Positions 35,901 through 42,893 of a stretch of 64,000 nucleotides of DNA are shown here, one piece after another. Within the stretch, counting starts at the first letter, position 1, and each line of letters starts with the position of its first letter. Where the stretch lies: NCBI RefSeq assembly GCF_030250645.1, contig NZ_JASSVS010000009.1, forward strand, positions 1-64,000. Reading direction: 5' to 3'. The notes under the pieces are model-generated. The model saw nothing but the letters and a program-made list of their open reading frames with translations, did no database searches and was not told where the DNA came from. Made by a program: the position numbers and the translations under genes. This DNA is from Marinobacter azerbaijanicus. Its GTDB lineage: Bacteria; Pseudomonadota; Gammaproteobacteria; Pseudomonadales; Oleiphilaceae.

Positions 35901-36451
35901 TGTCGGACTCTGTACAGCTGGTGCTGATGGATCGCCACATGCCTGAGCTGGATGGAGTGGAAGCGACCCGACTGCTCCGCCAGGCGGGCTTCCGGCGCCC
36001 GATCATCGGTTTTACCGCCGGCGATCAGTGCGAGAATGAAGCTCTGTTGGAGGCCGGGTGCGATGGTGTGCTCGACAAGCCCATCGACCGCGACCAACTG
36101 CTGGCCATATTGACCCGTTACCTTGTTGGTGCGGATAGCGTCGAGAGTGCCGCTGTCGGTGATGAGGATATTGCCCATCTGGTTGAACGCTTTCTTGACG
36201 GGTTGGCAAACCGAAAGCAGGTGATGTGTGAGGCGGCAAGCGCCCGCCATCGTGAACGCCTGCAATCCGAGGCCCATCAGATCAAGGGCACTGCAGGGGC
36301 TGTGGGCTATCCTGAGATGACACGGCAGGCAGGTATACTGGAAGCCTGCACGAAAGCCGAACAGCCAGATTGGGATCGGGTTAACGGTGTACTGCAAACA
36401 CTGAATGACATGATCGATATGGCATTACAGGCCCGAGAGATACATTCATGA
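32933..36451 (+). CDS. Hybrid sensor kinase: 7TMR-DISM, PAS, HisKA, two receivers, HPt
   Basis: Protein of 1172 residues. A signal peptide (to ASAMA) leads into a periplasmic 7TMR-DISMED2-like sensor (about 30-180). Seven membrane helices (about 190-400) and a PAS domain (about 415-540) follow. The histidine kinase has phospho-acceptor H574 in NMSHEIRTPLAAII and the ATPase domain (NLCGNALKFTEKG, GTGLGLSISRRLAELLGG). Two receiver domains carry D870 (LMDIQMPVMNG) and D1000 (LMDRHMPELDG), and the HPt domain carries H1115 (AHQIKGTAGAVG). This encodes a complete phosphorelay in one chain. The start is TTG: GGAG sits 8 nt upstream and the signal peptide follows at once. A lone receiver gene lies 640 bp downstream and may be the output. 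Confidence 0.9.
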   Translation: MQQWEWHVRWLRSLFLAVLAVVIPASAMAQERCQDGEIRLSDATTSVRDLGSCIWYLEDPDHSLGFNDILDGNAGPFTRHQGGVLNFGYTESAYWTRFDVQVGAGAALTDWILELALPLVDEVVLYVVRDGELVEQRRAGYEGDWSGRDLAVPNPTFRLSLEPGTATRIYLRITNTNTFRLPITLWHPDAYIEKVSVDEAVRGILLGSILAILAYNLFVAVSVRERSNIYYVLYLVSATVFIATEQVHGIQLLDERPALLNKEYLHYQIIMTWFWGLLMARSLLETKERSADLDKVIQLCLYSIVVTFVLSLFLPYHTAMEWIVLASILLSMILIVVSYLSWRYYNPAARSYFFAWTLALVGFGIYGLTVMGYLPLNMFTTYAPQFGLTAQIILFSFALADRIKQVQGEALGWSQRALANLRRYQSLFDNAIEGVFQMSLDRRFVTANPAMAKLMGYSSSRELLDHNPDALETCFADERMRRWVIRQLESRGTVKGIEARYFTRSGEERWATISLHTVYDSDGEPAHLEGTCIDATERHQRQRIEREREQERLEKELARNSAEAKSQFLANMSHEIRTPLAAIIGYGETLLDPDLTEKEKNSSAETVVRSGRHLLDLINDILDHSKIDANKLDVDVVSVNLPELLDEIRAFFAPRAREKGLEFDIICEFPLPEKIATDPTRFRQIIINLCGNALKFTEKGSISLNIRCDRQHHKLVARVVDTGIGMKPEQLSRLFDPFAQGSAAIARQYGGTGLGLSISRRLAELLGGEISVASTYGEGSEFELSIDTGPLEDVHFLRDASEMSQRRRSIPMVVAPRLSGRILLAEDNEVNRHLVSLLVSRTGAELVHVSNGAEALDLALRESFDLILMDIQMPVMNGRDATAAIREAGVNTPVIALTANVMAEDIADYRMAGCNDHLAKPIDKQRFYEALSRYLSVEAQSGQGSRHYAGTVLVAEDNEDNRRLVERLLRAQGLEVITVASGDQAVRSALSDSVQLVLMDRHMPELDGVEATRLLRQAGFRRPIIGFTAGDQCENEALLEAGCDGVLDKPIDRDQLLAILTRYLVGADSVESAAVGDEDIAHLVERFLDGLANRKQVMCEAASARHRERLQSEAHQIKGTAGAVGYPEMTRQAGILEACTKAEQPDWDRVNGVLQTLNDMIDMALQAREIHS

Positions 36452-36491
36452 TAAACGGCGCCGCCACCATCAATAACAGGATGTCCCAGCA

Positions 36492-37043
36492 ATGAGCGAA
36501 AACCAGCCGTCTAACGAACAGTATTCGCTGAGCATGATGTACGGTACCTATGCCGACATCCTGTTCGTTCTGTTTCCTTTCCTGGTGATCAGTATGCAAC
36601 GGTTATGGGACGGCCAGCTTTACGAAACGCTGCTGCGACCCGATCTCAGTATCGCCGCAGCCATACTGGCGGGCCTGGCCATCGGTAAGTTCGTGCTGGG
36701 TCTGGTGAGTAATCGGGACCTTGGGCGCTACAAGGAGCGTATTGTGTTCTTCATTGCGTTGACACTGTTCCTGGTTCTGGGGCCGGCCATGATTCTGATG
36801 CTCAGTATTACCGGGAATCGTGAAGTGCCCGGTTTTGTGGCGTTTGTTCAGCCAATTCTGTTGATCATCGCCATCTCCCTCTACACGACGGCGGTGAGTA
36901 TCAGTAACATCCTGACCCGGTCCGGGCCGGACGCTGGCGGTACCACCGGTTTGTCCCCGGGCAGTGACCGGCAGCCGGCACCGGCCACCACGGAACACGA
37001 ACCGCTGGCAATCCCCCGGCGCACCGGCAATGATCCCCTTTGA
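36492..37043 (+). CDS. Membrane protein of unknown function
   Basis: Protein of 183 residues with four predicted transmembrane helices (about 21-38, 54-70, 83-105 and 117-138) and a soluble, proline/threonine-rich C-terminal tail of about 40 residues. The start is 40 bp after the hybrid kinase stop and the gene precedes a receiver gene on the same strand, so the three probably form one operon. I do not recognise the family. Its place between kinase and receiver suggests a role in the same signal path, which is inference. Confidence 0.7.
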   Translation: MSENQPSNEQYSLSMMYGTYADILFVLFPFLVISMQRLWDGQLYETLLRPDLSIAAAILAGLAIGKFVLGLVSNRDLGRYKERIVFFIALTLFLVLGPAMILMLSITGNREVPGFVAFVQPILLIIAISLYTTAVSISNILTRSGPDAGGTTGLSPGSDRQPAPATTEHEPLAIPRRTGNDPL

Positions 37044-37089
37044 GGCACAGGGCAGTGCCCGGATATCAAACAGAATCAGGAGGCAGGGT

Positions 37090-37503
37090 ATGAGTGATCT
37101 CAGAATACTGGTGGTGGAAGACGAACCGGTCATGAGGGAGAGGCTGGTGGAGATGCTTTACAACGCCGGTGCGACCGCCGTGGTTGAGCGGGAAGACATT
37201 GCCGGTGCCAGGACAGCTTTCGCGGAGAGTGAGTTTCAGATCATACTTCTGGACCTGGGGCTTCCGGATGGTAATGGTCATGAACTGATGAAAGAGTTCA
37301 AGGCGGCGAGAAAGGACCAGCATATTGTCCTGGTGACAGCGGATGACTCCATTGACAGTATCCAGAAAGCCATCAGCGCCGGTGCCAACGGCTACGTGGT
37401 AAAGCCTTACTCCCAGGAAAAGATCCATGACGTGGTTAGTAATTATGCAATGGTGCATGGCGGGGATGCCACCATGCTTCAGGGCCTGAACCGTCAGCAT
37501 TGA
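37090..37503 (+). CDS. Single-domain response regulator (CheY-like)
   Basis: Receiver domain protein of 137 residues without an output domain. The acidic pocket is E10-D11 (VVEDEP), the phospho-acceptor D55 (LLDLGLPD), the switch T83 (LVTADD) and the conserved K105 (VVKPYS). A perfect AGGAGG lies 6-7 nt before the ATG at 37090, which fixes the start. It probably receives phosphate from the HPt domain of the upstream hybrid kinase and acts by protein contact or as a phosphate sink. Confidence 0.88.
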   Translation: MSDLRILVVEDEPVMRERLVEMLYNAGATAVVEREDIAGARTAFAESEFQIILLDLGLPDGNGHELMKEFKAARKDQHIVLVTADDSIDSIQKAISAGANGYVVKPYSQEKIHDVVSNYAMVHGGDATMLQGLNRQH

Positions 37504-37527
37504 CGGTTCGGCCCCAACGGTGTTCCG

Positions 37528-37797
37528 TTACGCGACCTGGCGAGCGATCCAGGAATTGTAACGGGTGGCAAGAGCCCTGACATAGCGTGCTTCGGCGTCA
37601 TTCGGGTTGGCCAGTACGCCCTTGAAAATCCACCCCCGCTCGTACAATCCCAGCACCCGTTGTTCATCGTCGAGGTTGACTCGCTGGTTCAGTTTCTTGC
37701 AGATGGCATCCAGCAGCGGCAGCTTTTCCGGGCGCCTGATTGGCCCCATGCGGCTGCTGGCCGGCTGGTTCGCTGCTTTTGTTGGATGTCTTTTCAT
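37528..37797 (-). CDS. Small basic protein, unknown
   Basis: Protein of 89 residues, basic at the N-terminus (MKRHPTKAANQPASSRMGPIRRPEK) and then helical (LLDAICKKLNQRVNLDDEQRVLGLYERGWIF). The start at 37797 has a strong AGGAGAGG site upstream; the longer open frame would run through a terminator hairpin, so I reject it. There is no signal or membrane segment. It lies just downstream, on the same strand, of a minus-strand intrinsic terminator, so it needs its own promoter or readthrough. The family is not recognised. Confidence 0.7.
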   Translation of the reverse strand: MKRHPTKAANQPASSRMGPIRRPEKLPLLDAICKKLNQRVNLDDEQRVLGLYERGWIFKGVLANPNDAEARYVRALATRYNSWIARQVA

Positions 37798-37830
37798 GAT
37801 CCTCTCCTTATGGTTTTGCGGCTGCAAAAA

Positions 37831-37861
37831 CAAAACCCCGGTGCCTTGGGCCACCGGGGTC
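37831..37861 (-). terminator. Intrinsic terminator on the minus strand
   Basis: Stem ACCCCGGTG/CACCGGGGT with an 8-base loop; on the minus strand it is followed by TTTTGTTTTTGC. It stops transcription arriving from the gene-free region to its right, 34 bp before the ATG of the small basic protein gene. Confidence 0.7.
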
Positions 37862-38231
37862 TGTCGGAGAAGCTCGCCCGGTCGCTCCAATGGCTCCCGG
37901 GACTGACCGAAAGCCGTCAGATATCTTTCACCATGGTGCACGCACACATCCCGTTGTTGCGGCGTGCGAAAGCGTCAATCACTGTATGTTTCTGGTTTTT
38001 TGGCATATCTTCTGGCTCTTTGCCGGTGTAACCCACCGGAGTTTTCTGCTTCGGTACTGATATCAGTGTATAGCTTGCCCAAGGCTTTGCAAGAGGCAAA
38101 GTGCTTCGGCAAACCCCTACAGACGCAGTCGGGAAACGTGATCATAATTTGCACTGTCACGTGTTTTACGTTGTGCAATCCGCCAGTGTTCACCTGTCAT
38201 CCGTGGCGCACTGCATGGATCTCTCCTTTAT
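37862..38231. ncRNA. Candidate non-coding RNA locus, strand uncertain
   Basis: About 370 bases without a convincing gene are bounded by a minus-strand terminator on the left and a plus-strand terminator on the right. Each terminator would end a transcript made across this region. Local inverted repeats are visible, for example CTGATATCAG near 38058. The best open frame is a minus-strand frame of about 29 codons (MPKNQKHTVIDAF...) with a weak ribosome site. I do not recognise a known RNA family (not tmRNA, 6S or RNase P). The gene-free gap runs from 37798 to 38383. Confidence 0.35.
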
Positions 38232-38232
38232 A

Positions 38233-38259
38233 CGCAGCCCAATGGGCTGCGTTTTTTTA
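38233..38259 (+). terminator. Intrinsic terminator on the plus strand
   Basis: Perfect 8-bp stem CGCAGCCC/GGGCTGCG with a 3-base loop and seven Ts. No plus-strand coding gene precedes it within 700 bp, so its transcript is probably non-coding. Confidence 0.85.
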
Positions 38260-38383
38260 TGCCCTCCCCTTGTGGAAACTTCGTAGCCACTAGTTCGTAC
38301 AGACGTGTTTGCGCCTATCAGCGATAATTCGCACACTAATCAATACGTACTGTTGCCAAATACAGGGGTTGAAACCGAACAAA

Positions 38384-38623
38384 ATGTCCGATGTAAACGG
38401 ATCAGCACAAGCCAGATTCCAGACCCATGCCATCATTGAAGTTTTACTGCTACTGGTGCTGCTTGCCTACATGACGCTCGCCCGGAGCAGGGGTGTGGGA
38501 GAGGATTTTTCATTCACGGTAGTTGGGGCCGTACTGATGGCGCTGGTTACCTACTGGACCCTGAATACCCTGCGGGACGGGCTGGAACTGATCGCCATCA
38601 GAATTGGCCGCTCAAGGCACTGA
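38384..38623 (+). CDS. Small membrane protein, PsiE-like topology
   Basis: Protein of 79 residues with two hydrophobic helices (AIIEVLLLLVLLAYMTLA and FTVVGAVLMALVTYWTL) and a basic end (RIGRSRH). The ATG at 38384 was chosen because the upstream part of the frame (from 38309) looks non-coding; the ribosome site is weak. It is convergent with the exonuclease-like gene. It is not recognised as a named family; two-helix proteins of this size are often envelope stress or accessory proteins. Confidence 0.6.
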   Translation: MSDVNGSAQARFQTHAIIEVLLLLVLLAYMTLARSRGVGEDFSFTVVGAVLMALVTYWTLNTLRDGLELIAIRIGRSRH

Positions 38624-38662
38624 AGCTGCAACCCTGAAATCGAACGGGCGGGTTGGCCAGAA

Positions 38663-39259
38663 CTATCGTGCCTGGTCGGGACCTGCTGCTTCCATTGCCA
38701 GCAGCTGAATGTCTTCCCAGGTCTTGTGCAGGATCAGGGCATCATTGGCAGCCCTGTGCACAGGCAGTCCCAGTTGGTTGATGACCCGCTGCCGTGAGTT
38801 TGCCCAGAGTCTCACCTCATCCGCGTTCAGCAGCATGGAAACGGACTCAAGCTGAAATTCTGCCCGCATGTTGGCGGCGCGGAACAGACGGTGTAACCAG
38901 AAGCTGTCGAAGGTCCAGGCGTCGCAGTAAACCGGCCCTGTGAGCAGGCGGTTAAGGGCGGTTGCCACCTGATAAACGGGTGTGCCCTCCCGCTCCAGCG
39001 TCTTCCGGGTGATACCGTGGATTTTCTCGGCGCTCTCCGACCAGTCCTGCCAGAGAATATGGGGTTGAATGAGCCAGCTGTGCAGCGTGCCGTCAGGTAG
39101 GCAGATGCCGACCTCGATGGGGTAACTTGCGATCAGGTCAAGACTGGAGGCCTCGAAGTCGATAAACGCTGGGCTGTGCTGGGTTATCATTCCATCAGAT
39201 TTTTTGTTGGTGAGCTGTTTTATGAGTTTACCCGCCCACTCCCGCAGACGCGAACCCAT
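38663..39259 (-). CDS. DEDDh-type 3'-5' exonuclease-like protein
   Basis: Protein of 198 residues in the RNase H-like DnaQ superfamily. The first catalytic Asp-Glu pair is in FIDFEASSL. A middle Asp lies in VYCDAWTFDSFWL, and the last motif is HRAANDALIL with His and Asp as in DEDDh enzymes. It should remove nucleotides from 3' ends or act on RNA; the exact substrate is unknown. The start is uncertain: ATG 39259 has GGA 8 nt upstream, and MITQHS at 39190 begins just before the first motif. It is divergent from queC with about 100 bp between them. Confidence 0.7.
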   Translation of the reverse strand: MGSRLREWAGKLIKQLTNKKSDGMITQHSPAFIDFEASSLDLIASYPIEVGICLPDGTLHSWLIQPHILWQDWSESAEKIHGITRKTLEREGTPVYQVATALNRLLTGPVYCDAWTFDSFWLHRLFRAANMRAEFQLESVSMLLNADEVRLWANSRQRVINQLGLPVHRAANDALILHKTWEDIQLLAMEAAGPDQAR

Positions 39260-39363
39260 GATTGCATTCCACTGTTACAATATGTCCACAGATGTTAGTG
39301 CACTCATGTTACAAATCCCTTGAAGGCCCCTTGGCCACGGGGGACAAGCACCAGGACTCCTTG

Positions 39364-40029
39364 ATGACCGATACCGTTGTTGTGATTTACTCCGGAGGCA
39401 TGGACTCGTTTACTCTGCTCCACCTTGCCCGTGCTCGCGGGTACCAGGTTCATGCCCTGTCGTTTGACTATGGCCAGCGCCATGTTCGCGAACTGGAATG
39501 CGCGCGCCGTGTCTGTACCGAACTGTCGATTCCCCATAAGGTAATCGATATCCGTGCACTTGCGGAGGTGATGGCAGGGTCGGCATTGACTGGTAAAGGG
39601 GCTGTGCCGGAGGGGCACTATGAAGAAGAGAGCATGAAGGCCACTGTCGTGCCCAATCGCAACATGATCCTGCTGTCGCTGGCCACCGGCTATGCGGTAA
39701 CAGCGGGGGCCGTGGCCGTCTGGTATGGCGCCCATGGCGGGGACCATGCGATCTACCCTGATTGCCGGCCCGAGTTTGTGGAAAAAATGGACGCCGTTTG
39801 CCGGGTCGCCAACTATGAGCCAGTGGGTATCGAGGCACCGTTCATGGGGTCTGACAAAGGCGCCATTCTGGCGGAAGGTGTGAAACTGGGGCTGGATTAC
39901 AGCAAGACCTGGACCTGTTACAACGGCCGCAAAAAGGCCTGCGGCCGGTGCGGCTCCTGTGTGGAACGCCTGGAAGCCTTTGCCGCAAACGGCTTGTCCG
40001 ACCCGCTGCCGTATGAGGTAGAGCGCTGA
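39364..40029 (+). CDS. queC: 7-cyano-7-deazaguanine synthase
   Basis: ATP-dependent nitrile synthase of 221 residues, converting 7-carboxy-7-deazaguanine to preQ0 in queuosine biosynthesis. The PP-loop motif is SGGMDS at 10-15. DYGQRH follows, and the zinc site is near the C-terminus ([22 protein letters not shown] pattern: one Cys, then CxxCxxC). The length is normal. The ATG at 39364 has AGGA upstream; the longer frame from 39262 lacks family similarity. It overlaps queE by one base (TGATG). The partners queD and folE are not in this window. Confidence 0.94.
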   Translation: MTDTVVVIYSGGMDSFTLLHLARARGYQVHALSFDYGQRHVRELECARRVCTELSIPHKVIDIRALAEVMAGSALTGKGAVPEGHYEEESMKATVVPNRNMILLSLATGYAVTAGAVAVWYGAHGGDHAIYPDCRPEFVEKMDAVCRVANYEPVGIEAPFMGSDKGAILAEGVKLGLDYSKTWTCYNGRKKACGRCGSCVERLEAFAANGLSDPLPYEVER

Positions 40030-40685
40030 TGTATCGGGTGAAAGAGGCTTTTTACACCCTTCAGGGGGAAGGCGCACAGGCTGGCAGGGCCGCGGTGTTT
40101 TGCCGTTTCAGCAAATGTAACCTCTGGACTGGCCGGGAAAAGGACCGGGCCAGTGCGGTGTGCAATTTCTGCGATACGGATTTTGTTGGAACCGATGGCC
40201 AGAACGGGGGCCGGTTCGAGACGGCGGATGCCCTGGCCTCCCATATCAGAAGCCTCTGGCCCGATGCCCCGGGGCGGCCTTATGTGGTCTGTACCGGGGG
40301 CGAGCCCCTGCTGCAACTGGATGAAAAACTGATCGACGCGTTCCACCGTGCGGGCTTCGAAGTGGGGGTTGAAACCAACGGCACCCTGCCTGCGCCAGCC
40401 GGCATCGACTGGCTGTGTGTCAGCCCGAAAGCTGATGCACCGGTGGTATTACGCCAGTGTGATGAGCTGAAAGTCGTCTATCCTCAGCCGCTGGCAATGC
40501 CTGAGCGTTTCGCCGATATTCAGGCCAGCCACTATTTTCTCTCTCCCATGGCCTCGCCAACGCTTCCGGCAGGCGAATCTGATCCGGTCAAACAGAGTAA
40601 TACCCGTAAGGCGACGGATTACTGCCTGGCCCACCCGCAGTGGCGGTTGACCCTGCAGATGCACAAGATTATCGGCATCGACTGA
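40029..40685 (+). CDS. queE: 7-carboxy-7-deazaguanine synthase (radical SAM)
   Basis: Radical SAM enzyme of 218 residues that makes 7-carboxy-7-deazaguanine from 6-carboxytetrahydropterin. The cluster motif is the extended form: a cysteine in SKCNLW, 14 residues, then CNFC (Cx14Cx2C), as in the Burkholderia-type QueE rather than the short CxxxCxxC form. TGGEPLLQLD follows as the SAM-binding GGE motif, and FEVGVETNGT fits the family. It is coupled to queC by a one-base overlap. Confidence 0.94.
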   Translation: MYRVKEAFYTLQGEGAQAGRAAVFCRFSKCNLWTGREKDRASAVCNFCDTDFVGTDGQNGGRFETADALASHIRSLWPDAPGRPYVVCTGGEPLLQLDEKLIDAFHRAGFEVGVETNGTLPAPAGIDWLCVSPKADAPVVLRQCDELKVVYPQPLAMPERFADIQASHYFLSPMASPTLPAGESDPVKQSNTRKATDYCLAHPQWRLTLQMHKIIGID

Positions 40686-40690
40686 GCCGG

Positions 40691-41764
40691 TCAGGCCATG
40701 ACATGGACAGAGCCCCGGCCCGCTGGCGCTTTGTGTGGCCGTGTTTCACGGTGACGATACTGGCTGGGGCTCTGACCGGTCCAGCGCTTGAAGGCGCGGG
40801 TAAAATTGGCAGCGTCAGCATAACCCAGTGCATCAGCAATCTGACTCAGGTTCATGGTGGTTTTTTCCAGCAGCTCGCCGGCCCGCTCCAGCCTTACCTG
40901 GTCCACCAGATGCTGGAAGCTGGCCTCTTCCGCCTGAAGCCGGCGCTTGAGGGTGCGCTCGGAGACAAACAGTGTGGTGGCAACCCGTGCCAGTTTGGGT
41001 GGAAAAGGATGGCTGGTTTCAATCACCCGTCGTACGCGGCAAGCGAAGCCCGCGTCCTCGGTGAGCAGTCTCAGAGCCTCTTCACATTGGGCCTTTGAAG
41101 TGGCTGCCAGTTGGTCGTCGGTAAAACGGATGGGTAGGGCCAGCTTCTGACGCGGGATCACAATAGCGTCTTCGGCGGCTCCATAGACCACCGGCACCGG
41201 AATCTGCTGGCGGAACCGGTAGAAATACGCAGGTTCCGGACCACGACGGTGGATGGACGATCCGGCCACAGGCGATCCCGTCAGTTGTGCGCCCATGGAT
41301 GCACAGCCAAACAGCATGGCATCCATGATAAAGCCCTGGAGTGGTCCCAGGTCGATATCACAGGAGATGGCAAAGATGGCGAGGTCTTCCCGTTGACGAC
41401 GGCTAACCTGCAAGTGGGGAGCTCTCAGGGTCAGGTAGCGGGTCATCAACTCAAGGGCCTCGTCCAGGGTGCGGCTGCTCATCACTGCGGTTCCCAGGGC
41501 GCCGTGGAGGGGTAAACGAAGCTCCCGCGCCAGCATGATGCCCAGCCCCGGTTCACCACTTTCGATAATAGCCCGGGTAACAAATTCGCTGGCCTGGGAC
41601 TGGCTCACCCGCAGATCCGTGGATTTCAGCCTGACCGGGTCCAGGCCAACACGTTTGAGCAGCGCCGTTTCATCAACGCCGATGGTACGTAACAATTCCG
41701 CCAGCAAATGCAGGTAAATGGCCGGCATGCCCAGATCCTGAGTTGTAGATACTGAGGCGCGCAT
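40691..41764 (-). CDS. AraC-family transcriptional regulator
   Basis: Regulator of 357 residues. The N-terminal domain resembles the arabinose-binding-like domain of the OruR/ArgR-type AraC proteins (LLAELLRTIGVDETALLKRVGLDP, then LPLHGALGTAVMSSRTLDEALEL). The C-terminal double helix-turn-helix has LARVATTLFVSERTLKRRLQ and MNLSQIADALGYADAANFTR, ending in FKRWTGQSPSQYR. It would act as a ligand-responsive activator. The stop faces the queE stop 5 bp away. Its target is not obvious; the adjacent hydrolase gene at 41886-42791 on the same strand is upstream of it, so joint expression is possible. Confidence 0.87.
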   Translation of the reverse strand: MRASVSTTQDLGMPAIYLHLLAELLRTIGVDETALLKRVGLDPVRLKSTDLRVSQSQASEFVTRAIIESGEPGLGIMLARELRLPLHGALGTAVMSSRTLDEALELMTRYLTLRAPHLQVSRRQREDLAIFAISCDIDLGPLQGFIMDAMLFGCASMGAQLTGSPVAGSSIHRRGPEPAYFYRFRQQIPVPVVYGAAEDAIVIPRQKLALPIRFTDDQLAATSKAQCEEALRLLTEDAGFACRVRRVIETSHPFPPKLARVATTLFVSERTLKRRLQAEEASFQHLVDQVRLERAGELLEKTTMNLSQIADALGYADAANFTRAFKRWTGQSPSQYRHRETRPHKAPAGRGSVHVMA

Positions 41765-41885
41765 GGGGTTTCCTCGTGTTTCCTGTTGTTGTTATGTCAG
41801 GGATGAAACTTCTTGCAGGATTATGAACCGAACAACCTCTTCACCCCATGACTTCGCTGACGGGTCAACGGGATATGTAGGCCAA

Positions 41886-42791
41886 TTAGAGATCGGTGAC
41901 GGCTCGGTCGCTTATGCCGTGGCGCTCCACGAACCCGACCAGTGCGCGGGCTGAAGGTCCGGGGCTCTCCAGCATCGGAAGGTGCCCTACATTGCGGAAC
42001 AGACGGATGTCGGCATCGGGGGTAGCGTTACGGAACCAGTCCACGCAACGTGTCGGGGTAATGACATCGCGGTCACCCCACTGTACCTGTAACGGTGGCG
42101 TATCCGGGCCCAGATAACGCGCCGGCGCCAGAGCATCAGCCAGCATGTCATTGAAGATGTGTCGCAGGGCATCGGTACGATTCATCAGGTCCGGCCCCAG
42201 AAGCCCGGTCATGGCCACGCCCATGGCGGTGGGTTTGCCATTGCCCACGCTGTTGAACATGCGGTAAACACCGGCCCAGTCCCTCGGAATCAGGAGTTTG
42301 TCCCGGTCTGATTCAAAGGGGGCGTCGATATCCACATCCGGATGTTCGGGAATACCGGCGCTGTTAAGCAGAGTCAGCGATGCCGGTGTCATCTTGTGGG
42401 CCAGCACGACGGCGATGGCACCCCCCATGGAGCTGCCAGCAATGTGAACATCACCGGCGGGCAGGGAGGCTAGCCATTCCCTCATCCGTAGCGCCTGATC
42501 TTCGTAACGGTAGCGCGCGGAGGGGTGGTAGTCACTTTCCCCGAACCCCGGCAGGTCCGGTACCAGAATATGCCAATGGCTGGGCAGGCGTTGCAGCCAG
42601 AGTGCCCAGTTTTCCTTCATGGCGGCAAAGCCGTGGAGCAGCAGCAGGGTGGGACGACCGACAGTTGGCGTGCCCTTTTCCAGATATACCATCCGGTGTC
42701 CGTCAACAGTGCTTTCCCGTCGTTTTGCCTGCAGCAGCCAGCGTTGGCCGGTTCTTGCGGCTGGCCATAGATTGGGAGTGGGTATTTTCAC
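41886..42791 (-). CDS. Alpha/beta hydrolase, lipase-like
   Basis: Hydrolase of 301 residues with the lid-type alpha/beta fold. The oxyanion region is LLLHGFAAMKENW, the nucleophile elbow GSSMGG, the likely acid WGDRDVITP, and the catalytic His is in VGHLPMLESP. The N-terminal 20 residues are polar or weakly hydrophobic and not a clear signal. Such proteins include lipases (often annotated as Lip1-like), esterases and haloalkane-type hydrolases. The AraC gene lies 120 bp downstream on the same strand. The substrate is unknown. Confidence 0.82.
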   Translation of the reverse strand: MKIPTPNLWPAARTGQRWLLQAKRRESTVDGHRMVYLEKGTPTVGRPTLLLLHGFAAMKENWALWLQRLPSHWHILVPDLPGFGESDYHPSARYRYEDQALRMREWLASLPAGDVHIAGSSMGGAIAVVLAHKMTPASLTLLNSAGIPEHPDVDIDAPFESDRDKLLIPRDWAGVYRMFNSVGNGKPTAMGVAMTGLLGPDLMNRTDALRHIFNDMLADALAPARYLGPDTPPLQVQWGDRDVITPTRCVDWFRNATPDADIRLFRNVGHLPMLESPGPSARALVGFVERHGISDRAVTDL

Positions 42792-42893
42792 AGGATGCGT
42801 CCGCTCTGAGTTGATTAACCCAGTGTACCCATTATCCAGTGCCGGGCTTTGGCCTGTCCGCCCTGGCTCTGCGGCAGCGGGGCAAGGTCCGCA

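Noticed and set aside
37862..38231. tmRNA, 6S RNA, RNase P or a c-di-GMP riboswitch
   Set aside because: I looked for their conserved sequences on both strands and found none.
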